From: Raphanus sativus
Taxonomy: Eukaryota > Streptophyta > Magnoliopsida > Brassicales > Brassicaceae
Reading direction: 5' to 3'
DNA length: 64,000 nt
Assembly (NCBI RefSeq): GCF_000801105.2
Contig: NC_079516.1
Span: 25,829,043-25,893,042, forward strand
The notes under the pieces were generated by a model, which did no database searches, had not been told where the DNA came from, and was given only the letters and a program-made list of their open reading frames with translations. The position numbers were made by a program, and so were the translations under genes. Positions 10,468 to 21,471 of the stretch are shown here, piece by piece; within the stretch, counting starts at the first letter, position 1; every line of letters begins with the position of its first letter.

Positions 10468-13466
10468 ATGGGTGGCTTATTGCATCTCTTCGACTTCCAC
10501 AACAACAGTTTCTCCCGGAGGGTTTTCTCTCATCACAAAACCCGCGATGAAGGTGAAATTTACATAGAAAAAATAATCAAAACTTGGTTTATATTTTCAA
10601 GTTTTGATTAATCCAATCATCTTTTATTTCTTTTTTCTGCAGATCTGGAAGCTCCTAGGAATAGTTTTGAGCTTCAAGTTGACAATCTTCAGACATCATA
10701 CCATAAGGACAAAGATAAACCGGTAATTTTAACTTCTCTTTTGTATTTTCTCTTTTTTTTTGTTTTTTAATCACGCCAAAACCTTGTTGTCATAACAGGT
10801 TTTGACAATCATTTTTTTTTCAGAAATCGAATATAATTTTTTAAGTTTACAAAAAAAAAAGAATATAACTTTTTATAGTAAATGAGTTTTTTTTTTAATT
10901 ATTAATTTAACAAAGCAGAGTAATGGATTTGTTGAGGAAGATGAATGGTATGAGAGAAGCTGTTACCCTATTGAGGAATCAATGAAGAAGAAGATCATCG
11001 AAGAGCTCTCAAAACGTTCCAACGATAAACACAACTCCCCAAGTCTTGTAGCTAAGCTGATGGGAATGGAAGCACTTCCTTTGGAGTCAACTAAATCAAC
11101 GGCTTGGATCAATCCACGCCAGACTACTAAACTAGATCACTCTCATGAGAAAGGAGGAGGGAAAAGAAACAAAAAGGAGAGGAGGTTAGCGTCATCAGCA
11201 GCAGTAGTGAGTGTAATGGAGACAGAGGAGATTACTATTCCACCAATGCGTAGAGAACATCCTCAAGAAGAAGAGCTTCAAAGATTCAGAAGAGAGTTTG
11301 AAGCTTGGCAAGCTGATAAAAGGTCTAAAGACTGCTCAAGAATCATGGATTCTGGCTCCGTGGGGGCAGCAGCTCCACGGGACGAGAAAGAGAGGCTTTT
11401 CACAAGAACTAGAAGCTTCGGTCGAGATTTCAGCTTGAAATCAGACAGAACGTGTCCAACAAGGATCGTGGTTTTAAGACCTGGTCTTCAGAGAGTTTAT
11501 GATTACGAAGATTCGTTAACGACTTCTTCAGGGACGACCATGGAAGGAAGCAGAGGAAGCAGCATAGAAGAGTTTCTCGAAGAAGTGAAAGAGAGGCTTA
11601 AAGGTGAGCTTCAAGGAAGAGCTGCTCTCAAGAGAAGCTCATCGGTGAGAGGAAGCGGGATCGAGACTCCTTTCAGCGAAAGACCTTTTCCGAGGTCTGA
11701 GTCGATGAGATCGTACGCCGCGAGCGAGGTTCAGTGCAATGCACCAGACTCTCCTCAAGAGTTTATTAGTAGAGACACAAGAAGACTCTTGGCAGAGAAA
11801 GTTAGTAACGTTTTGAGAAAAGAGATGAGTAGTAGTAGCAGCCGTCTGCGTCCGACTGTATCGGACGCAGAGGGCTTGCATAAACATATCGATGAAATCG
11901 AAGAAGAGACTACTAGAAGAAACAGAAGTGTTTCTAAAAAGGAGCCTTCATCACCAAGAAACCTCAAAAGATCACTCTCTGCTCCTGTCTCGGGGACATC
12001 GTTTGGTAAGCTTCTGTTGGAGGATCGGCATGTTTTGACTGGCGCGCAGATCATGAGGAAGCACGAGGCTGTAATAACAGAGGGAGAAGAAACAGAAACA
12101 GAAACAGAACCAGTTGTTGTGGATCCGATCAGGAGGAAAGAAAGGTTCAACCTCAGGAAGAAAGTTTCCAGTTTCAGATCAACTCTTAGAGGAAGAATCT
12201 TTGGTAAGAAGATACGTTCAATGATCGAATCCAACAGCTTTGAAGATGAATCAATCAAAGACTTTGTGACGGGTTCGAGGTTTAACAGCTTTTATGACCG
12301 AAATGTAAGAACTTTTCTGTCACCAGTTTGATGTGTCCATATGATCTAAACTAAGACAAGTTTTGTGTTCTGTTTTTTTTTTTTTTTCTTAGGAGAATTC
12401 AACAGAAGTGCCTCCAAGTCCTGCTTCAGTCTGCAGCAGTACACCAGAAGAGTTTTGGCGAAATGTTGATTATCTCAGCCAGGTTTCGACGCCCGATGTG
12501 ACTGTATCTGATGAGAACGGTATGCCTCAAGTATTCAGAGACATCAGTTCCAATCTAAGTGGTAAGACTGCTCTCTTTTTTTTTCTTCTTCAAATGTTCC
12601 TTGCACATGGGCCGATCTTGAGATTTTGGGGGCGCATTATGCAATTTAGTAAAAATGCAATAAAAAAAACATTTTCTTAAGAATTTGGGGACAAGATATT
12701 TATGTAATATTCTTCAAAAAAAATGGGGGATAGAGGCCAATGTTTCATTTGGCTTTGCTGGACCGCCCCTGCTCAGACACTCTTTGAATTGTTTCTCATT
12801 CTCTGTTTCTGCTGATTCACAGAACTAAGAAGGCAGATAAATGAGCTTGACTCAGATATACAAGTACCAACGCCTGTGGAAGAAGAAGCTGCTCGAGAGA
12901 TTGAGATCACAGTTGATTTAGGAAATCCAGATAAGACATTTGTTAGAGATCTTCTTGTGGCTTCTGGTTTGTATGAAGGGACAACAGATAGATCATTGTC
13001 TAGATGGGATCCATTTGGGAAGCCTATAAACAAGTCTGTTCTTGAAGAAACTAAAGAGAATCTAAAGAAGAGAAACAATCAGAATCAAGAAGACGAAGAG
13101 GATACTGAAGATAATCACAACATACTGTTTGATCTTCTGAACGAGGTGCTTACGGTGGTGCTTGGACCAGTGACAAAGTCAGGTTTCAAGAAGAAATTTA
13201 TGAACTCGTGCGTTTCTGAATCAACGGCTATACGAGGTAAATATTTGCTGGAATCAGTTTGGAGGATCATGTCGGAGTATTTATATTCTCAGCCAGAGAA
13301 ACCCTTTTGTTCATTGGATGGGATCATTGGTTGGGACTTGGAGAGGTGTCCATGGACTGGTTTGATTGGTGAAGAAGCTACTGTGTTGGGGAGAGAAGTT
13401 GAAGGTATGATCATGGCTGACCTTGTTGAGGAAGTTGTTAAAGATCTAAGAGCACAAATGGTTTAA
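10468..13466 (+). CDS. TRM26: TON1-recruiting-motif (TRM) family protein, DUF4378, five exons
   Basis: Exons 10468-10552, 10643-10722, 10919-12304, 12393-12561 and 12823-13466 join in frame across GT/AG introns to a 787-residue protein. The start is the ATG opening MGGLLHLFDFHN, just after a CT/GA-rich leader. Residues 97-105 (SLVAKLMGM) are the short LMG motif shared by TRM proteins. The middle is Ser/Arg/Glu-rich and probably disordered. Residues about 613-785 form a DUF4378 domain (opening FVRDLLVASGLY), ending in an acidic/basic helix, DLVEEVVKDLRAQMV, of the kind that binds TON1. TRM proteins bring TON1/TON2-PP2A complexes to cortical microtubules and affect cell shape and division plane. 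Gene order places it as the counterpart of At2g17550, which I recall as TRM26; the family is firm, the exact number less so. Intron 4 (12562-12822) contains a small insertion-like segment. Confidence 0.9.
12605..12775. repeat. Insertion-like segment in TRM intron 4
   Basis: The intron is T-rich except for a G-rich block opening CATGGGCCGATC and closing GGACCGCCCCTG. The closing word, read on the minus strand, resembles hAT-type termini (CAGGGGCGG). No matching target duplication was found, so this is only a suspected old MITE. The splice sites are not affected. Confidence 0.3.
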
Positions 13467-13906
13467 AGATAATTAAGAGTTGAGATGCTGAAGCAGAACT
13501 GATTGGTTTGGTTTGGTTATGTGAATGTTTTTTGAGTGTGTTTCTGTAAATAGGGTTATTTTGTTAATTGTGTGTTTTTTCTTGAAGAGGGGAGTTTCCA
13601 TGGTACCTGTATTTGTTTACTTGCAGTACAGGGAAGCTCTCTTCTCATTGCTACATAACTACTATTCTACTAATACTAAAATGAGTTTATAGATTGTAAT
13701 GGTGCATATTCATCACAAATCTAAACGGGATTTGACAAAACTGGGCTGAATATGAGCCAACTGAGACTTGCAATCTTACATTCATGAATTAGAAGACAAC
13801 TGATTAAAATAGTGTGACCATAATCAATTAATCATTATGTTTCAAGAGTACTATTTTCTCCCAACACATGGCTCTATGAAGATTTTGCATCATTAAATAA
13901 ATAAAA
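13467..13906 (+). other. 3-prime flank of the TRM gene
   Basis: T-rich sequence after the stop codon, with probable 3-prime UTR and polyadenylation region up to about 13700. It then runs into an abrupt Helitron boundary at 13907. Confidence 0.4.
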
Positions 13907-15251
13907 CTAGATGATAATCCGCGCCTTGCGCGGGGTGAACTTTTTTTAAATATATTGTATCTAAATAAATAATACATTTTTTTTGTTATCAATAATTTTT
14001 TTTACATTTGATTAGGGATGACATGTGGGTAGGTATCATTTGGTTTGGTTAGGTTCAGTTTGGATCTTTGCAAATTTGGTTTGAATCTTTATATGTTCAG
14101 TTTGGTCTTAGATTCAGATAACCCATTTAATTTTTTAAAAACTTAAAGTTCATATATACTTTAAATTTCTCAAAACATAAAAATAAAAATAATATGTTAC
14201 ATATAAATTTGAATAATGTATACCAAAATACTTAAATTTAACATAAAAATTGGTTTAACTTAAATATTTGGATAGAAAATGAATAGATATTTTCAGTATT
14301 TTGGTATTTTGAGTAATGTTTAGTTATTTTAAATATATAATTTTTACTATTTATATATATTTCTAAATATTTTGGACAATTTAAAAACATCTTAAGTATT
14401 TTGTATATTTCTTTTAGATATTAATTTTTTAAATAATATATTTAAGTATATAAATTTGGTTCGAATATACTCGGATACCCAAAATATTTTGGTCCGAATC
14501 GGGTTCGGTTCTGGTTTTTAGATACCAAAATTGTAAACATGTTCAGATATCTAACCAAATTGATTAAAGTTCTATACTATTTCCTAGATTGGATTTGGTT
14601 CGGTTATTTGGATTCGGATTTTTTTCCCAACCATATATTTTTTATTGTAACCAAATTTTAAATGAAAGTGACGATGGTTCATACTGATTTTGGGTATGCA
14701 ACAATTTTTAAACCAAAACACTTTCTTTTATTTACGTGATTTATTTAGTTAATCATTAAAAAATGTTCAAGACCCATTAAAAATGATAGGCTGGACTGAA
14801 AAAAAGTTACCATTGATCACAAAATTTTCAATGTGAGGCTTGTACCATTTTTAGTAATTTATAATCGTTTTAAAAAATTCGAAATACAGCATATAAGAAA
14901 AAATATAATTTTTTTATTATATGCTTAATGTGATTGTTTAATTTATTTTAACAAATAAAATTGAACGAAAATTATAGAGGATAAAAAATTATTATCAAAA
15001 CTTTATTATTCATAATCATTAATAGTGATATATATGTCAATCATATTAGGAAGTTCCATAGCTTTTATTTAAGTAAACAATAGAGAATATTCTTTTGTAG
15101 ATTAATAACTGATTTAATAATTATTTAATAAAAACTATAATATATGTGTAGATGAACCAACTTATTTCTCTAACAATCCTCAGAATAATTCTCATGATGA
15201 CACGTGGCTACCAAACAATGTTGCAATGTTCCAGGATTAATATATAGGGGA
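13907..15251 (-). mobile_element. Non-autonomous Helitron, copy 2 (minus orientation)
   Basis: Read on the minus strand it starts TCCCCTATATATTAATCC after an A (15252 complement). It ends with a GC-rich hairpin (CCGCGC, short loop, GCGCGG), ATTATCAT and CTAG, followed by T. These are textbook Helitron ends with A^T insertion and no target duplication. It is a full-length inverted homologue of 5944-7272 and keeps the terminal hairpin that copy 1 has lost. There is no coding capacity. Confidence 0.85.
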
Positions 15252-15508
15252 TAATTTTGTGTTTAGTTGTATTCACCGTCGATTAGTTCGGGTCTATTGG
15301 TCAAATACCGATGATGGTTCTCAGATGGTCACAAATGTAGACTTCACAGCAATAATTTTGGTCAACATAACCTACTATAAATTATAATAGTACTCTTATC
15401 TGTAGTATACAGAGATTTCACAACAAAGATAAAATGTTGTTCAAAATGGCATATTGATGGAAATACTAATATTACTAATAATATGCATGCTTTTTAGAAC
15501 TATAAAAG
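15252..15508. other. Intergenic, nothing recognised
   Basis: Short AT-rich spacer between a Helitron and a LINE tail. No feature could be supported. Confidence 0.5.
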
Positions 15509-15790
15509 TTTTTTTTTTTTGAATAAATGTTCAATTTTATTCATAAAAAAAAACTTTTATACATCAAGTGTGTCCTTAGCTTAGCCTATTTTTCATCAAG
15601 ATATCTACTTCTTATAATCAGATTCGAGTACTAAACCAAAGTTGCAAGCTATCTCCCATATTTCTTATCCCCTTTCTCCTCAAAAGACTAAGCTTATTTC
15701 TAATGCCTTTATCAATCAACTTCTTCAAAGCTTCCATGGGTAACAGCTTCTCACCATGCCTCAATCTATTTCTCTCACGCCAAAGTGTGT
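15509..15790 (-). mobile_element. 5-prime-truncated LINE, 3-prime end only
   Basis: A plus-strand poly-T run (15509-15520) is the poly-A tail of a minus-strand LINE. Upstream on the minus strand, a degraded reading frame gives LWRERNRLRHGEKL, followed by a stretch resembling the end of the LINE ORF2 at 32626-32850 (WRERN.R.HGE, then KGIRNKLSLLR). This 5-prime truncation to about 280 bp is the usual outcome of incomplete target-primed reverse transcription. Confidence 0.7.
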
Positions 15791-16485
15791 ATATATAAAG
15801 GTATTTTTGACATTTTGGAAGTTTGGTATAGTCAGTTTGAGATATTTTCCAAACTCAAATCTTTATAACTCTCTAGCTAATTCTCATCTATTTGGCAACT
15901 ATAAACTGTTTTCCTATCTGTATGACTTTTTCTGTGGCATTTTAATCAAGCATCTTGGTCGCATTCATCAAAAACTTGCAGTCTTAAGAATCTTATCAAG
16001 TTCAAGATATCAAACCCAAAAACAAACCTATTTAATCCTATCTTCTTTTTTTTCTCTTTTTGTGCACAGTCCTATCTTCTCAATTCCAAACCTAGAAGTC
16101 CAAATCAGCCATCGTCTAAACCAGTTATTATGTCTCTCAATATATAAACCTTATCAGATAATTATTCAGATATGAAGCCTCTGTTTGGAACGATTTGTGC
16201 TTTGCTTGTTTCAGCGCATTTGGAGCTTCTCAACTTGAAACATTAGCCATTGGAGGAACCAAAACGCTGAAAAAGATGATATAGCTATGACCGGAGATAG
16301 GAATATTACATGTCGATCTTTGGCATAGCCCAACCATAATATGATTTAAATCCAGTCTTATTCTAACTCTTTAACTTTATTTTAGCTATGATAGTTTATA
16401 CATAAATATACTGAACCTAGATTATCAATACCCCAACCATAATATGATATTAATTGTAGATTTTTGGTCTAGCCCAACCATAATA
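15791..16485. other. Intergenic, nothing recognised
   Basis: AT-rich non-coding DNA. The phrase GCCCAACCATAATA occurs at about 16328 and 16472, hinting at a small local duplication. Confidence 0.45.
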
Positions 16486-16734
16486 CTCCCTCCGTTTCAT
16501 AATAGATGATGCTTTAGAAAGATAGTTTTGTTTCAAATTAGACGAAGTTTTGAGATTTTAAGTTTATTTTAACTTTATTGGAAACTGTTCAACCAATTAG
16601 ATTTCACAATCTTTTTTATTATTGGCTAATTGATTTTAAATTATATCTTTAAAATATTTTTTTATTAAAGAAATATAATTTTCTTAATCTTTGTGCATTA
16701 ATGTAAAACATCAAGTATTATGAAATGGAGGGAG
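16486..16734. mobile_element. Stowaway MITE, 249 bp
   Basis: Inverted termini CTCCCTCCGTTTCATAATA (left) and TATTATGAAATGGAGGGAG (right) match the Tc1/mariner Stowaway consensus, and TA dinucleotides flank them (16484-16485 and 16735-16736). The interior is AT-rich and non-coding. The well-preserved termini suggest it is younger than the MITE at 8129. Confidence 0.9.
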
Positions 16735-16940
16735 TATGATATATATCCAGCTATTAATGGGATATTAAATGTAGATTTTTGGCCTAGTCCAACCATTCCC
16801 TATATATTAAAAGAATATATCAAAAGAAGAGCATTTTAAGTAGTTTTAAAAGTGTAAGTTAACATTGTCATTATATTTAGGTGTCAACATAATATGTATT
16901 CTCACATTTTTATTTTAAAAACCCTTCTTTTACTAGATTA

Positions 16941-16985
16941 CTAGATGATAACCCGCGCATAAGTGCGGAGTGAGTTTTTATGTTA
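16941..16985 (-). mobile_element. Helitron 3-prime terminus (minus orientation)
   Basis: On the minus strand the sequence ends with a hairpin (CCGCAC, loop, GCGCGG), TTATCAT and CTAG, followed by T, the same ending as the Helitron at 13907. The matching TC 5-prime end could not be located. The Helitron body probably lies to the right and may include the gag fragment and the solo LTR described below. Confidence 0.6.
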
Positions 16986-16996
16986 ATGTTTGTTCG

Positions 16997-18890
16997 TTAA
17001 ATGATTTTAACAATTTGTAACACTACAATTTTTATTGATTGTAAAATGACGAATACAAATGTTGGTCTCTTAAACGTATCATTATTATTGTTTCTGAAGT
17101 AATTTTCAATCCGCAACCATATTTCACGAGAAGTTCCACAAGTTTTGAAGGTACTCTTGAATAAGTCATTTGATAGAGTGCCGTATAACCGAAGATTTAC
17201 GAGACCATCTGTAACATCTCTATCCCGGGCCCAATATTTTTCCAATGGGATCGGGCTTCTCTACGGCCCGATTGTCTAGGAAACCTAGGTCTCTCCTCCC
17301 CATCCTTATAAAAAGGACTGCAGCCACCTCCTTTTGTCCTATTCACAAAATTGAGGTGGAGCTCTGCAGAGATTCCCGGAGAACTGGAAACCCTAGCCCT
17401 CAAGCTCTTCTCCCTGCGCCGCCGTCTTCTCTCTCTTCTCTCTTCTCTTCTCTCCTCTCTCCCGCGCATCTCTCTTCTCTTCTCTTCTCTCTCTCCGCGG
17501 CGTCCGATCTCTCTCTCCTCGTCGGCGGCGGTTTGGTGGTGGTTGTGGTGGTGATCGCCGTGTGTCGAGGTAGTGTGGTGGTAGTGGTGAAGCTGATCAA
17601 TCGGGTGGTTCAGATCTCATCTTCTCTCGCCCTTGTGTCCAGATCTAGGTTAAGGTGAGGTGATCCGAACCCGGTTTCTTCCAAGTCCTTGATATTAATC
17701 ATGTGAGATCTAGGATTGATTAGCTCTTGTGTGGAAGTTAGGGTGTTAGTTCATGATGGATCTAGGATGTTAGCTGCATGAATCATGTTGCATAAGAACG
17801 CTCATACTGATTAAAAGGGACATTAATGGACTGCCTTGTGTTGATGTGGCTATTATATGATGATTGTTGTGTGTTGTTTGGTCCCATGTGATGGTAGAGA
17901 CCCCTCTTAGTAACTGGTTGGTTGGTTGTTCTTGTTGCTCTTGTGCTAAGTGACGGGTGTGTGACACCGATATCGGGTGGCGTCTTGAGTATGAGTAAGA
18001 GGCTAAGTGTAAGTGTTAGAGTATGAGAATGGGAATGGGGATGTGAAAGTGGAAGTGTCATCGGGTCTTACTTGTAGTCCTGCTTGGACCACCGAGAACG
18101 GGTGGGCGTCTAGAGTCTAGGGTGTGATGTGTTGTGATGTGAAAGGAGCCGCGCGAGGGCGGGATATAAATAAGGAAGTGTAGTGGCGCCTTAGGATCGA
18201 GTCAAGCCAAAAAAGTGGCTGTGTCAGACTATAAGTGACCGGGGGGCAGACAGTGCAAGAGGGCCAACGTGCTGCAATCCGGGTAGCCTTTAGGAGGCTG
18301 GGCGGGACGGATGCTCGGAAGAGGCGCCGCCCAGGATAGACCGGAACGCGTAGGGACATCCGTAAACGGTCATAGGTCCTTTTTCTTGAAGTCGAGTCGG
18401 TTGTGCTTGTCGAGTCGGTCTTATTCTATTATTGAGTGTTGTGTAGCAATGACTGAGTTCGTTGTATTGATTGACTGCTAGGTTGCTAGAATTGATGTTA
18501 TGAAATATTTTATGATGCATTATTGATTGTAGTGGCTAGTCAGTCCTGGTTTCCGCATGGAGTAATATTGAGTGTCTTGCGGGCTAGGCTGGTCTAGAGT
18601 CACTTCACTGAGTAACCCAATACTCAGACCCTCCCTTCCTTTTCCCTGTGCGCAGAACTGTAAGTAGAAGTGTGTGGATACGGGTGGATCGGAATTTCAA
18701 AGAAAGCAATGTGATCGTCGACTCTCGGGACCAGTAACTGACATGGCGGGTTGCCTATAAGGGTATACGCATGTCTATAGCTCCCTGTCAATAACCCCGG
18801 TCGATCCCCGGGGGATAGGGATGTTACACCATCTCTCTTATACCAAATCACGCCGTTTGCCGTCTAAATGACTGGAGACGTTGAAGTTTT
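16997..18890 (-). pseudogene. Copia-type gag (UBN2) fragment split by a solo LTR
   Basis: The minus strand between about 17209 and 16997 encodes DGLVNLRLYGTLSNDLF, then TSREIWLRIENYFRNNNN. This matches the UBN2/gag-polypeptide domain of Copia elements (typically LYGT, then DVWL.IENLFRDN). A short upstream part continues on the other side of the LTR at 18834-18890 (HLDGKRRDLV). No pol is attached. It sits just inside a Helitron 3-prime end, so it may be a captured gene fragment. Confidence 0.6.
17210..18828. mobile_element. Solo LTR, Gypsy-like, 1.6 kb
   Basis: It begins TGTAACATCTCTATCCC and ends GGGGGATAGGGATGTTACA, with TG and CA termini in a short inverted repeat. A perfect 5-bp duplication, CCATC, flanks it at 17205-17209 and 18829-18833. 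A TATA-like box and a pyrimidine-rich tract (17310-17520) resemble an LTR promoter and leader. No internal domain or second LTR is present, so this is the product of LTR-LTR recombination. TGTAAC...GTTACA ends are common in chromovirus-type Gypsy elements; the lineage is inferred. Confidence 0.85.
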
Positions 18891-19385
18891 GACAGTTAGT
18901 CAAAAACAGCTCTTCCAAGCATCGTAATTGTGATCGTCGCTGTCAAGAATGATGGGTATGTGAGACTTGATATTAGTGACTCCATAAGCTCGTTCGAGTT
19001 GATCGTCGCTCGTTCGAGTTGAGCGTTGTGGAAGAAAGTTGGTATCACGAACCCTCTGATACTATATAAGATTGGAGATTTTCCTTTAAATGTTTTTTTG
19101 TATTTATTTTGAAATATATAGTGTGAGTTGTTACAAGCAGTTGCTACAAAATAGGGATCGTCTATAATATGTTTTTGATTTTCCATAAACTAAGTTAAAA
19201 ATTGATATTAATCGTCTATAATATTCACGTAATAGCATAAATATCTTACGTTATAAAAAGTTAAAAGTTGCTATCATTGCTATCCCAACCAAACCAAAAT
19301 ATTCAAATCAAAACCAATATTTATAAATAATCGAACGGTCAATATATCTCTTGAACCAAAAACCAAAACCATAACTAAACTGGAA
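18891..19385. other. Intergenic or Helitron-internal, nothing recognised
   Basis: AT-rich sequence with a tandem 20-bp word at about 18988-19023 (CTCGTTCGAGTTGA repeated). It may still belong to the Helitron whose 3-prime end is at 16941. No gene. Confidence 0.4.
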
Positions 19386-20545
19386 TCCCCTAGACTATAT
19401 TTGAGAAGTGATTTTGCCACATGTCCTCTCTACAATCAGTTTCACAAAAAAAATATGACATGGCTACTAAAATTGATGACATGGCTTCCGAAAAATATGA
19501 CATGGATTATTTCATTTAATATTGATTTATATTTTTGGTAAACTTTTTAGAATATGGTAATAACTCATACCTTACATTTTATATTGATATTTATTTTTGG
19601 TAAACTTCTTTAAATATGATAATATCACATACATCATCTATAAAATAAATATATTCATATATAACATTAAAATTTCGAAATTATATTTTATTTTATTTTC
19701 TATAATTATACAATTTGTATTACTAAATCTTTAAAAGATTGCTACAATTTTTTAAAAAAATTGATTTCTAATCGTAAAATCATTAGATTCTTATATATCT
19801 ACAGATTCTATAAATATTGTTAGTTCAAATTTTTAATAATTATACAATATATTTTTAAATAAAAAATCATTTTATCTTAATTTAATATTTAAATAAATAA
19901 AATCTATATTTAAATATCGGTAAAAATAATAAAATCTATAATATTTAATAAACCTTCTACAATCAGTTTCACAAAAAAATATGACATGGCTACTAAAATT
20001 GATGACATGGTTTCCGAAAAATATTACATGGATTATTTCATTTAATGTTGATTTATATTTTTGGTAAACTTTTTAGAATATATGGTAATAACTCATACCT
20101 TACATTTAATATTGATATTTATTTCTGGTAAACTTCTTTAAATATGGTAATATCACATACATCATCTATAAAATAAATATATTCATATATAACATTGAAA
20201 TTTTCGAAATTTTATTATATTTTATTTTCTATAATTATACAATTTGTATTACTAAATCTTTAAAAATTGCTACAATTTTAAAAAAATTTGATTTCTAATC
20301 GTAAAATCATTAGATTCTTATATATCTACAGATTCTATAAATATTGTTAGTTCAAATTTTTGATAATTATACAATATATTTTAAATAAAAAATCATTTTA
20401 TCTTAATTTAATATTTAAATAAATAAAATCCATATTTAAATATCGGTAAAAATAATAAAATCTATAATATTTAATAAACCTTATTTCAAATATAAATTAA
20501 ATTTTGAAAACAATTTTACTGCACATGGTGCAGGAAAACACCTAG
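19386..20545 (+). mobile_element. Non-autonomous Helitron with internal duplication
   Basis: It starts TCCCCTAGACTATATTTGAG after an A. It ends with a perfect hairpin (CTGCAC, ATG, GTGCAG), ten bases, then CTAG followed by T. Those are the Helitron termini, at an A^T site. The interior is AT-rich, non-coding and consists mostly of two direct copies of one 527-bp unit. Confidence 0.85.
19430..20482 (+). repeat. Tandem duplication, 527-bp unit, two copies
   Basis: Copy 1 (19430-19956) and copy 2 (19957-20482) both start CTACAATCAGTTTCAC and both end with AATAAACCTT. They differ by scattered substitutions and small indels, so the duplication is not very recent. The repeat is confined to the interior of the Helitron. 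Confidence 0.85.
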
Positions 20546-21471
20546 TCAAACCAAAAAAGTCAAGATGCTGTACACTTGATAACGGAGCCAATCTGCCTAA
20601 CATGAGCTATTTCACCAATTTTTTTAAAAAAACGGCTTTGAAAAAAACAAAATTGGGAACAAAATAGAACCGAACCAAAAGTACCAATCGCTCAAATTCA
20701 AAGATATTACTAAACAAAAAAAATAAAGTAATAAATATATAAATAAATTAATCTCGCGTTTTTCAAAATCTAGTAACTTAAGCATAGTAACGATCGTAAG
20801 TGATAACTTATCACTGATAAGATTCATGACCAGCCTGGCGTAGGTCGAGACAAGAATATGGATGTTCCCAAGTATCGTGTAGCTCCGTTAAAAAGTAAAA
20901 GAGTTATGACGGCCGTTGTTCTGGTTGTATTTCCGGTTTACTCAACGAGGTAAATGTGAAAAACAAGCGTAAAAGAAAAACAATTAAAACTGATCCGTAG
21001 GGTTTACATATAAAAACGAAAATGGATGAGAGATTGGAAACAAACATCTCCTTCCTTCCTTCTCTATCATCTCTTCCCCATTCATCTCCTCTTTCTGAAA
21101 ACCCTAATTTTCTTCCTCTCATCTCTAACCTCTCTGTCTTTGTCTTCTCTGTTTCATCGATGATAAGGTAACTTCAAAAAGCCGCGTCAATTCTCACCTT
21201 GTACCAACAGGGAAAAAAAGGTTTCAGGTACTTAAACACACACAGCTTCTTCATCTTTGTTTTTATACTCTAAAATGTTTAGCAATGATCTTTGATTCAC
21301 TACCATATAATTTGAGTTTTTGTTTTTTTTCTCTAATGTTCTTATGATAATTCAATTGATTAACTGTTTGTTAGGATCGGTTTTGTTTGGTTTAGATCTT
21401 GATTTTAGTGATCTGATTGATATTGATTCGGACATATTGGGGTTTTAGCCGATCGGACAGAGATTTGTGTA
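20546..21471 (+). promoter_or_regulatory. Upstream region and probable leader of the 21472 gene
   Basis: From about 21040 the sequence becomes pyrimidine-rich (CTTCCTTCC, CTCTTCC), as in plant leaders. A consensus donor (AAG|GTAACT at 21167-21168) suggests an intron in the 5-prime UTR, whose acceptor may be one of several T-rich AG sites before 21470. The upstream part is AT-rich and unremarkable. Confidence 0.4.

Noticed and set aside
11755..12258. Minus-strand frame of 167 codons
   Set aside because: Fully antisense to TRM exon 3; a by-product of its codon composition.
16797..16938. Tiny separate Helitron (TCCCTATATATTAAAAG to CTAG)
   Set aside because: The base before TC is T and the base after CTAG is A, and there is no hairpin; the likeness to Helitron starts may be chance or debris.
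17245..17658. Plus-strand frame of 137 codons
   Set aside because: Lies inside the solo LTR on a pyrimidine-rich leader-like tract; Ser/Leu repeats, no domain.
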